From assembly GCA_031268255.1 (NCBI GenBank), contig JAIRXO010000295.1, positions 1-7,878 of the forward strand: a stretch of 7,878 bases of DNA, given 5' to 3'. The position numbers and the translations under genes are program-made. The stretch is from Spirochaetaceae bacterium. GTDB taxonomy: Bacteria > Spirochaetota > Spirochaetia > Treponematales > Breznakiellaceae. Below are positions 1 through 5,969 of the stretch, one piece after another; the stretch's first letter is position 1, and the number at the start of each line of letters is the position of its first letter. The notes beneath the pieces are model-generated. The model ran no database searches. It was not told where the DNA came from and worked only from the letters and a program-made list of their open reading frames with translations.

Positions 1-1
1 C

Positions 2-319
2 ATTCAGGGACAGCTTCCCGCCGAGGAGAAGAAGGCAGCCAGAGACGAACACCGCAGGGACCGCAGGCCCAGGACCGGCGCCTCGTCAGGCGAGGCGCTG
101 CCCGCCGCGCCTACAGATACCGCGCCCGCAGAGACCGCGTCTGCCGCTCCGGTTGAGACCGCTCCAGTTGAAAGTGCGCCCACAGAGACCGCTCCCGCGG
201 AAAGTACGACCGCCGCTCCGGTGGAAACCGCGACTGCTGTCCCGGCGGAAACCGCTCCGGCGGAAGCCCCGTCTGAAAGCGCAGCCGAAGCCGCTTCCGG
301 GGGTCAGGACCAGGAATAG
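2..319 (+). CDS. rplI: C-terminal end of a tailed protein, probably ribosomal protein L9 (5' end outside window)
   Basis: An open frame enters from the left edge (first full codon at base 2) and runs 105 residues to a TAG at 317-319. The first part is charged (Glu/Lys/Arg-rich, about residues 8-24). The rest, from about residue 32, is low complexity, with repeated Ala-Pro-x-Glu-Thr/Ser units, and ends Gly-Gly-Gln-Asp-Gln-Glu. No folded-domain motif is visible, so the name rests on context: in spirochaetes and many other bacteria the gene just before dnaB, in an rpsF-ssb-rpsR-rplI operon, is rplI. L9 is a 50S subunit protein of roughly 150 residues that normally ends soon after its C-terminal domain, so this would be a lineage-specific disordered extension. 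SSB is unlikely because the typical acidic DDDIPF-type tip is absent. Another tailed ribosomal or RNA-binding protein is possible. The gap to dnaB is 11 bases. Confidence 0.5.
   Translation: MQGQLPAEEKKAARDEHRRDRRPRTGASSGEALPAAPTDTAPAETASAAPVETAPVESAPTETAPAESTTAAPVETATAVPAETAPAEAPSESAAEAASGGQDQE
104..292 (+). repeat. Imperfect short-period repeat coding an Ala/Pro/Glu/Thr tail
   Basis: Within the upstream reading frame, related units of the type GAAACCGCTCCGGCG recur with drift, giving peptide steps such as PAET, PVET, PVES, PTET and PAES. The units are degenerate in length (mostly 12 to 15 bases) and in third-codon positions. This suggests growth by repeat slippage followed by divergence, or selection on composition. 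The region is GC-rich and remains in frame throughout. Confidence 0.7.
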
Positions 320-330
320 GACCTTGAACA

Positions 331-1680
331 ATGGCCGCTCCGCAGAATACCGACAAGATTCCTCCCCATAACGAAGACGCGGAGCGGGCCGTACTCGGCG
401 CACTGCTGCTTGACGGGAACGCCATAACCGTCGCCATTCAGTACCTCGACGGCGATGATTTTTACTCCAATGCCAACCGCCGTATCTACACGGCCATACT
501 TGACCTCTTCAAGGAAGGCATAGACGCGGAAATTCCCATAGTGGTGGATACCCTGGCCAAGACCGGGAGTCTTGACCAGGCGGGGGGGCCAGCCTATGTG
601 GCGGACCTTACCAATGTGGTGCCCACCAGCGCCAATATCGAATACTACGCCCGGCAGGTGCGGGACTGTTCGATAAAGCGCCGCCTCCTCAGGATTTCGG
701 GCCGCATCATTGAGCAGTGCCATGACCTGGGCGCCGAACCCCGGGGCATACTTGAGGAAGCCGAAAAAAACATCTTCGATCTGGCGGAGAACCGCCATAC
801 CCTGACATTTCAGAGCGCCGAGGAACTGGTGCCCCCGACCATCGACACGCTGGAAAAAATCTACCATTCCGGGGAAGCCTATACGGGCATACCGTCGGGG
901 TTTGAGGAGCTTGACAGCCTTACTTCGGGGTTTCAGAAATCAGAACTCATCATCATCGGGGCAAGGCCCTCGGTAGGAAAAACCGCCCTTGCCCTTACCA
1001 TGGCGGCCAATATGTCCATGAACAGGACGCGGAAAATTCCCGTTGCCTTTTTTACCTTGGAAATGACCGGCATGGCGCTGATGCAGCGCCTCATCGCCAG
1101 CGAGGCGAGGATAGATTCAAATAAATTAAAAAACAGAAGGCTCAAACCCAGCGATTTCCAAAGCCTCCTGGACGCGGCAGGCCGCATTTACGAGGCCCCG
1201 CTTTACATTTTCGACATGCCCAATATGCCCATGCTGGACATACGGGCCCAGGCCATGCGGATTAAAATTCAAAAAAAGGTGGAACTCATTTTTATTGATT
1301 ATATCGGCCTCATCACATCTGAAAATAAAACCCTCAAAAGCTGGGAAAGGGTGGGCGAAATTTCCAAATCCCTCAAGAGTCTTGCCAGGGAGCTTGAAAT
1401 ACCCATAGTGGCCCTTTCCCAGGTGAACCGGGAAGCCGAAGGCTCCCAGCCAACCCTGGCCAACATCAGGGAGTCAGGCTCAATCGAACAGGACGCGGAC
1501 GTGGTAATGTTCCTGCACCGGAAACGGGAATCGGACAAAAAAACCGAGGAGGAAAGATCCAGGGATAAATATGAAACAGACCTTATCGTGGCCAAGCAGC
1601 GCAACGGACCTGTGGGAACAGTGAACATTGTGTTCCTTCCCCAGTATACCAAATTTGAAAATATGTCCCGAAACGGCTAA
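331..1680 (+). CDS. dnaB: Replicative DNA helicase DnaB
   Basis: 449 residues, usual length for the family, ending in TAA. DnaB is the hexameric ATP-driven 5'-3' helicase of the replication fork and works with DnaG primase. An N-terminal DnaB_N helical domain lies at about residues 9-115 (PHNEDAERAVLGALLLD), then a linker helix, then the RecA-like C-terminal domain from about 176. Walker A is GARPSVGKT (210-218, K217, T218). The FFTLEM motif carries the probable catalytic E244, and Walker B is LIFIDY with D323. The SQVNREAE and RESGSIEQDAD motifs follow, and the AKQRNGP segment (K422, R424) supplies the trans-acting finger residues. No intein or truncation is seen. The ATG is preceded by AGGA at 318-321, nine bases upstream, overlapping the upstream stop region, so coupling with the previous gene is likely. 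It contains two A-rich slippery heptamers, discussed under findings. Confidence 0.97.
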   Translation: MAAPQNTDKIPPHNEDAERAVLGALLLDGNAITVAIQYLDGDDFYSNANRRIYTAILDLFKEGIDAEIPIVVDTLAKTGSLDQAGGPAYVADLTNVVPTSANIEYYARQVRDCSIKRRLLRISGRIIEQCHDLGAEPRGILEEAEKNIFDLAENRHTLTFQSAEELVPPTIDTLEKIYHSGEAYTGIPSGFEELDSLTSGFQKSELIIIGARPSVGKTALALTMAANMSMNRTRKIPVAFFTLEMTGMALMQRLIASEARIDSNKLKNRRLKPSDFQSLLDAAGRIYEAPLYIFDMPNMPMLDIRAQAMRIKIQKKVELIFIDYIGLITSENKTLKSWERVGEISKSLKSLARELEIPIVALSQVNREAEGSQPTLANIRESGSIEQDADVVMFLHRKRESDKKTEEERSRDKYETDLIVAKQRNGPVGTVNIVFLPQYTKFENMSRNG

Positions 1681-1693
1681 AATAGAGGTTACT

Positions 1694-1993
1694 ATGGCGT
1701 TTAACGAAGAGTATGATTTTGAAAGCGTTCTTAAAAACGAGGCCGAAAACCTCGTCATCGCCGAGCTGGAAAAGCAGCTCGCGTCGCACCCGGCATCTAT
1801 ATGCCGCTGCCAGGACTGCGTGATTGACATGGCCGCCGTGGCCCTGAATAACGTAAAACCCCTGTACCGCGTATCCCTTTTGGGAATCCAGTACGCGTCC
1901 CGCGCTATGGACAAACCTGATTACGCCGAGTCGGTAAAGAACGCGGTTCATAAGGCCATAGAAAGGGTCAGAAAAAACCCGAGCCATGATTAG
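1694..1993 (+). CDS. ComFB-family small protein with Cys-x-Cys-x-x-Cys cluster
   Basis: A 99-residue protein. The ATG at 1694 is preferred because AGAGG lies at 1684-1688, five bases upstream; an in-frame ATG at 1628 would sit inside dnaB. The diagnostic segment is CRCQDCVIDMAAVALN (residues 37-52): Cys37, Cys39 and Cys42 followed by Asp and an Ala-Leu-Asn helix, then KPLYRVS. This matches the late competence protein ComFB family, where the cysteines bind zinc. In Bacillus subtilis, comFB lies between the helicase gene comFA and comFC but is not essential for transformation. Cyanobacterial relatives have been reported to bind cyclic dinucleotides; whether this copy does is unknown. The gene starts 13 bases after dnaB and is probably cotranscribed with it. 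Its stop overlaps the stop of the convergent propeller gene. Family assignment is fairly sure, function is not. Confidence 0.8.
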   Translation: MAFNEEYDFESVLKNEAENLVIAELEKQLASHPASICRCQDCVIDMAAVALNNVKPLYRVSLLGIQYASRAMDKPDYAESVKNAVHKAIERVRKNPSHD

Positions 1994-3981
1994 CGGACGC
2001 CCGCTACGCTTCCCCTGAGAAGGGTTCCCGCGTAGCCGGTGTCAAGAATCCACTCATTACGGTACAGTCTCAGCGAGGCGAGTATGGCGCCTGTGTCCTT
2101 GTCATGCCAGACGATGGAGCCGTCGCCGTCAATCGCTATGATGAAGCGCCTCCCCCCTATGAGCCTGTCGGGGAGCCCCGGAGCGCGTTCAAAGGCGGTA
2201 AATCCCCGGGGGCCAAAAAGCGTGGCGCCGTCTCCCCCCAGGGTGCTGGCCAGGGAGCCCCCGCATTCGGCCAGGCCCAGGGCCGTATCCTCTCCCTGGT
2301 ACTCAAGGAGGGGCTTTGACGAAGGCGGGTCAATGGTATCAAGAAGTATCACGCTGGTCTTAAACTCCCCCGATGACCGGTCCACCACGACGGCGTAGAC
2401 AGCCCCGTCGCCGCCCCGGTAAAGGCGGGCTCCTATATCCGCGGGGTAGGCGAGGGGAACGGTCTCTCCGTTTTCGGTATCCACCATGAGGAAGGGAGTG
2501 GAAGCGCCGCTTCTTCCCAGTATGATGGTCTTTTCGCCGGCAAGGACCGCGTCAAGGGCTCCCATGGAGGAATACCGGTACACGATATCGCCTGATTCGA
2601 GGGATACCATAAAGACATTGCCCATAACGTCAAGAAAAAGCGCCCTGTTTCCCAGCACCGAAACTGAACGCAGGCCGAAACGGAGCGCCAGCTTGTCGAG
2701 GTTTCTCGCCGGTCCCGACAAAAAGCGGAGGGAAGGCACGCTCCGGGCGTTTTCCGAATTCCACAGGAGAAAGGCCGGACGGCCGCTTTCCGTTTCTTCG
2801 CCTTCCCCGTAATGCGGATCGCTTGCTATGCGGTTGTAGGAACCGGCTCCGCTGAAATTGATACGCATGCCCGGCGAAAAATCCCCGTAGTCCAGGGGGA
2901 GCAGGGCAAAAGAGCCGTTCCTGTTCAGCACCGCCAGGGTATTTCCCGATACGGCCCCTTCGTGGATTTGATACTGTGCCCTTACCCCCAGGATTCTGAC
3001 GCTGCCTGAGCTGTCCAGAACCCTGACAAGACCGTCGCTGCCGCCGAGTATGATGCTTTCCCCGCTCAACGCCGTGGAGCTGATCTGGGCGCCCGAATTT
3101 TGCAGGGTGCGGCGGTTTTTTATTTCCAGGCTTCCGTTTTCTTTTACATTGTAGCGAAGGACCCGTGTACTGTTTCCCTGGCGTTCTTCGCTTATAAATT
3201 CGGTACTTTCGCCGCCCGAGGCGATAAGGAATCCTGAGCGGCTTTCGCTTGAGCGGGCCAGAAGGACTCCCGACGCGGCGTTAAGAACGGAAAGCCCCTG
3301 GGCATCATATCCGGCGAAAAAGCGGTTATTGCTGAACAGTATGGGATTTTTGAGGTTTTCAGGCACCCTGTAGGTACGGACTTCCTCGCCGCTCTCAAGG
3401 TTCCAGTATGAAAGTATCCCGGAAGGGGAATAACAGACCATGGTGCGTTCCGAAGGGCCCGTGGCCGCGAAGCTGACGTTTCCGGTAAGACCTCCGGGAG
3501 ACTCAAGCTGGTCCCCGGTCAGGGGGTCAAGAAACACCACCGCGGTTCTGCCGCTCCGGGCTATCATAAGAAAACTCCCCCCCGCGGAATAGCCCGCAAA
3601 GGACACGGGGTCCCTGAAACGCAGGGTGAAAAGTTTTTTTCGTTCGGCGTAATTCCACGCCGAGACCCTGTAGAGACCCATGCCGTCTGTTTCTATAAGC
3701 GCGATTTCCTGCCGGAAAGGCCGCTTGGCCATGCCGGTGATGGAAAAGGCGCTGAGTTGGAAACGCTCAAGGGCCCTGCCGGCGCCGGGGTCCCAGATGC
3801 CGAGAAAGCCGTCCTCCCCGGCGGAAAGTATCCTTCCTTCCCCGTCGGGGAGAACCACGCTGACCGCCCCCCTGTGGGGGCCCGGAAGGACGATGTTGTC
3901 CTGGTCCCCGCTTTGCGCTTCGCCAGAAAGAACCAGGACACAGAGAAAAAGAAAGGCGGAAAGTCTCTTTGCCGCTGTCAC
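1990..3981 (-). CDS. Exported WD40-like beta-propeller protein, function unknown
   Basis: 663 residues from a GTG start. The start is supported by GAGGAA six bases upstream and by a 4-base GTGA overlap with the previous gene's stop. A signal peptide is clear: Lys5-Arg6, hydrophobic core about 8-18, and a Gly-Glu-Ala site near residue 22, so the product should be exported, probably to the periplasm. The mature part is nearly all beta-strand repeats of the form D-G-x-hydrophobic-x-hydrophobic-W/L-D followed by a turn and a short strand. The clearest copies are SAGEDGFLGIWD (53-64), YSPSGILSYWNLESGEE (184-200), LGGSDGLVRVLD (312-323) and IDGDGSIVWHDKDTGA (617-632). The length suits about two seven-bladed propellers. 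No catalytic motif is visible, so binding or scaffolding is most likely. As the last gene of the cdsA-dxr-rseP-CpXC block it may serve envelope maintenance; this is inference from location. It contains a G7 tract (codons 133-135). Confidence 0.85.
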   Translation of the reverse strand: MTAAKRLSAFLFLCVLVLSGEAQSGDQDNIVLPGPHRGAVSVVLPDGEGRILSAGEDGFLGIWDPGAGRALERFQLSAFSITGMAKRPFRQEIALIETDGMGLYRVSAWNYAERKKLFTLRFRDPVSFAGYSAGGSFLMIARSGRTAVVFLDPLTGDQLESPGGLTGNVSFAATGPSERTMVCYSPSGILSYWNLESGEEVRTYRVPENLKNPILFSNNRFFAGYDAQGLSVLNAASGVLLARSSESRSGFLIASGGESTEFISEERQGNSTRVLRYNVKENGSLEIKNRRTLQNSGAQISSTALSGESIILGGSDGLVRVLDSSGSVRILGVRAQYQIHEGAVSGNTLAVLNRNGSFALLPLDYGDFSPGMRINFSGAGSYNRIASDPHYGEGEETESGRPAFLLWNSENARSVPSLRFLSGPARNLDKLALRFGLRSVSVLGNRALFLDVMGNVFMVSLESGDIVYRYSSMGALDAVLAGEKTIILGRSGASTPFLMVDTENGETVPLAYPADIGARLYRGGDGAVYAVVVDRSSGEFKTSVILLDTIDPPSSKPLLEYQGEDTALGLAECGGSLASTLGGDGATLFGPRGFTAFERAPGLPDRLIGGRRFIIAIDGDGSIVWHDKDTGAILASLRLYRNEWILDTGYAGTLLRGSVAGVR
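1991..2039. terminator. Competing inverted repeats at the convergent gene ends, possible termination structure
   Basis: TAGCGG (1991-1996) pairs perfectly with CCGCTA (2001-2006) around a 4-base loop, starting at the ComFB stop codon. The same middle arm, extended as GCTACGC (2003-2009), also pairs perfectly with GCGTAGC (2030-2036), with an inner CCCT-GAGA-AGGG hairpin (2013-2024) in the loop. The two outer pairings exclude each other. Neither strand has a T-tract directly after the stem; the nearest minus-strand T6 is at 1972-1977. A standard Rho-independent terminator is therefore not shown, but the position, where two transcripts collide with no intergenic space, makes a role in 3' end formation plausible. 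Confidence 0.35.
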
Positions 3982-4592
3982 ATCAGTTCCTCGGGGCGCA
4001 TAAGGTTCTGCACCGATATATAGCTTCGGATTCTGAGGGACGAAAAAAGTTCCGACCGGGGGTTCTTTTTGTAGTCCTGAAAGTTTTTTTCGTACAGGGC
4101 CCAGGGTATGCGGCTTACCGCCACTTCCCCTTCCCGTATGCCGTGGAGGTGAAATTCAAGCAGATCACCTTCTTTCTTTTGATACCACATTGATATTTCC
4201 CTGTCAGGGTAATTCTGCTGGGCCTTGGAGAGCATGTAGTATTTGAGGGCCTCAATCACGACAGGTTCAAGGCCGTCCCGTATCACCGCAAGGCGTTCCG
4301 CCATTTCGGGAAAGCTGATGACGGCGGAGCTTCCGGGCCCATCCTTTTTCCGCCTGTAATAGGCGCCCCGTTCGGTCTCGGGCAGCACCTCAAGTATCAG
4401 GGACTTTGACGGCCAGACTATGGTAACGGGAAACTCGGGCTTGTGGATTTTTCCGCAGCCCGGACAGGTATAGGACAGGAAGGTCCCGTCCATTACCTCG
4501 TTGAGGGCGTCCGGCGTTTCGTCAAGATCAACCGACTCGGGAACATCAATATCAAACGCGGTCTCACAGATACAGGCAATTTTCCGTTTCAT
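3978..4592 (-). CDS. CpXC-type cysteine-motif protein, function unknown
   Basis: 204 residues, ATG start, TGA stop. The N-terminus has a Cys7-Ile-Cys9 pair and a CPGCG knuckle (Cys43, Cys46), together a likely four-cysteine zinc site, resembling the CpXC domain family (Pfam PF14353 from memory), whose function is not known. Between them is an acidic stretch (about 14-35). The C-terminal half is mixed helix and strand with no recognised motif (for example EALKYYMLSKAQQNYPDREI, about 132-151). There is no signal peptide or membrane segment, so it is cytoplasmic. It starts nine bases after the rseP stop, with AAGG overlapping the end of that gene, and overlaps the following propeller gene by four bases. 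A small cytoplasmic zinc protein wedged between a membrane protease and an exported propeller suggests a regulatory or accessory role, but nothing in the sequence proves it. Confidence 0.7.
   Translation of the reverse strand: MKRKIACICETAFDIDVPESVDLDETPDALNEVMDGTFLSYTCPGCGKIHKPEFPVTIVWPSKSLILEVLPETERGAYYRRKKDGPGSSAVISFPEMAERLAVIRDGLEPVVIEALKYYMLSKAQQNYPDREISMWYQKKEGDLLEFHLHGIREGEVAVSRIPWALYEKNFQDYKKNPRSELFSSLRIRSYISVQNLMRPEELM
3987..3992 (-). promoter_or_regulatory. Ribosome binding site that sets the GTG start of the propeller gene
   Basis: On the minus strand GAGGAA lies five bases before the GTG at 3979-3981, inside the last codons of the CpXC gene. It fixes the GTG start and points to translational coupling across the 4-base overlap. 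Confidence 0.75.
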
Positions 4593-4601
4593 TATTTTAC
4601 C

Positions 4602-5969
4602 TTATCGTCTGCCGGCGAGGAAGAGTATGTCTCCAAAAACAGCGAAGATCATCAGGCCGAAGATTACCACCGCCCCGACAGTTTGAAAAATATAAATCGT
4701 CCTGGCCCTGATGGGCCTCCGTATGATTCCTTCAAGTATAAAAAGCACTATCATGCCTCCGTCAAGCACCGGAATGGGAAGAAGGTTCATGATGCAGAGC
4801 GCGATGGAAATAAGGGCAAGAAAATTGCCCATGGAAATAAGACCTTCCCGCAGGCCCTGTCCAAAGCCCTCGGCGGCAACGTCCCCCACCATATAGGTAA
4901 TCCGCACGGGGCCCGAAACCGCCTGGGTAAGGTCTATGCCCTTAAAGAGCAGGGCAAGACTGCGCAGAGAGAGGCTGAGGGTTTTTCCGGTTTCGTCCAG
5001 GCCCTTGAGTATGGCCCTGTGCGGGGGCAGTCCTTCTACCGGATAGGAGATGGTCTCGAATTCTATGCCTATATCAGCCGATCCGGCATCGTCGTAGGAC
5101 AGCACGAGGACGGCGTTATGCGGTATCCCGTTCCGCAGGTATTCTACGGAGAGCAGGGGAGGCTTGTCCCTGAGCAGGGGAAAGAGCGCCACGGTATAGG
5201 GAATATCCCTGCCGTTCACCGTGTACAGGATGTCTCCCTTTTCGAGGCCCCCTATATGGGCGGGGCTGTCGGGCCTTACGTCCGCGATTACCGGGTCCGC
5301 CCAGTAATACACGCCGAGCTTACCCGCCCCGGAACTTTTATCAAGGCGGGGTACAAGTTCCGTTTCCAGTATTGTCCCCTGCCGTTCAGCCTTGATGATT
5401 GTGGGCATATCGCCTCTGGGGGTTATGACTTCCTGTATGTCGCGGTAGTTTGTTATGGGCCGGCCAGAAATTTCCACAATGCGGTCGCCGGTTTTAAGGC
5501 CCGCCTGGTCGGCGGGGTAGTGCTCTTCGGGATTTATGTCCGACACGAGTACGATGCGGTTGTCAAGGCTGCGTATCTCAAAGCCCGATCCCCAGATAAG
5601 CATGAACACAAACGCGGCAAAGATAACATTGGACAGGGGTCCCGCGGCGGACACCACGATACGCCGCCAGGGCTTGGCCCCGAAAAAGGTGCCGGGCGTG
5701 CGGGGCAGTTCCGATCCGGGATTGGAAATGGCCGTCTGATACTCGGCCTCTCCTTTCAGTTTGCAGTAGCCTCCCAGGGGAAGAATACCGAGGCGGTATT
5801 CAACGCCGCCCATTTTTTTCTTCAGCACCGGCCTGCCCCAGCCTATGGAAAAGGCTTCGACCTCGATGCCCGAGAGCCTTGCGGCTATAAAATGCCCAAG
5901 TTCATGGACCAGTACCACGATGCCCATTCCGGCCAGGCCCAGGATAATTTTTATTAGTACCGCTACCAT
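4602..5969 (-). CDS. rseP: Site-2 intramembrane zinc metalloprotease RseP (RIP family)
   Basis: 455 residues. RseP cuts membrane-embedded substrates, classically anti-sigma factors such as RseA and leftover signal peptides. The first membrane helix holds the zinc-binding HELGH (His22, Glu23, His26). A GWGRP segment (43-47) and GGYCKLKGE (66-74) match the membrane-associated hairpin region. A second membrane segment is at about 104-127. Two PDZ domains follow (about 138-205, with AGLKTGDRIVEISGRP, and about 222-292, with GGLEKGDILYTVNGRD). The third zinc ligand region is NLLPIPVLDGG (395-405, Asp403), and a last membrane helix ends near the C-terminus. The ATG at 5967-5969 is chosen because GGAG lies eight bases upstream and family members start just before the HExxH helix. 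An upstream in-frame start at 6062 would overlap dxr by 100 bases. With the chosen start the overlap with dxr is seven bases (ATGGTAG). Confidence 0.96.
   Translation of the reverse strand: MVAVLIKIILGLAGMGIVVLVHELGHFIAARLSGIEVEAFSIGWGRPVLKKKMGGVEYRLGILPLGGYCKLKGEAEYQTAISNPGSELPRTPGTFFGAKPWRRIVVSAAGPLSNVIFAAFVFMLIWGSGFEIRSLDNRIVLVSDINPEEHYPADQAGLKTGDRIVEISGRPITNYRDIQEVITPRGDMPTIIKAERQGTILETELVPRLDKSSGAGKLGVYYWADPVIADVRPDSPAHIGGLEKGDILYTVNGRDIPYTVALFPLLRDKPPLLSVEYLRNGIPHNAVLVLSYDDAGSADIGIEFETISYPVEGLPPHRAILKGLDETGKTLSLSLRSLALLFKGIDLTQAVSGPVRITYMVGDVAAEGFGQGLREGLISMGNFLALISIALCIMNLLPIPVLDGGMIVLFILEGIIRRPIRARTIYIFQTVGAVVIFGLMIFAVFGDILFLAGRR

Noticed and set aside
582..588. G7 tract in dnaB as a phase-variation site.
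   Set aside because: It lies in an essential gene, encodes part of the conserved AGGPAYV segment and is short, so codon choice explains it.
304..867. A 187-codon minus-strand open frame opposite the start of dnaB.
   Set aside because: It is antisense to the conserved dnaB N-terminal domain and has no family features.
1628..1693. Earlier ATG for the ComFB-like gene, inside dnaB.
   Set aside because: The added residues come from dnaB coding sequence read in another frame, and the ATG at 1694 has AGAGG at good spacing.
3866..3879. CCCCC-TGT-GGGGG inverted repeat near the start of the propeller gene as a terminator or operator.
   Set aside because: The stem is only five bases, it has no following T-tract, and it is explained by Gly-Pro-His-Arg-Gly codons.
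3940..3942. Cys14 of the propeller protein as a lipoprotein cysteine (preceded by Leu-Phe-Leu).
   Set aside because: It falls in the middle of the hydrophobic core, only eight residues after the charged N-region, and a better signal peptidase I site follows near residue 22. Loose spirochaete lipoboxes keep this slightly open.
4443..5957. A 504-codon open frame on the plus strand, opposite rseP and the start of the CpXC gene.
   Set aside because: It lies antisense to a confidently identified protease gene. Its translation shows no domain, and the lack of stops is explained by the codon bias of the gene on the other strand.
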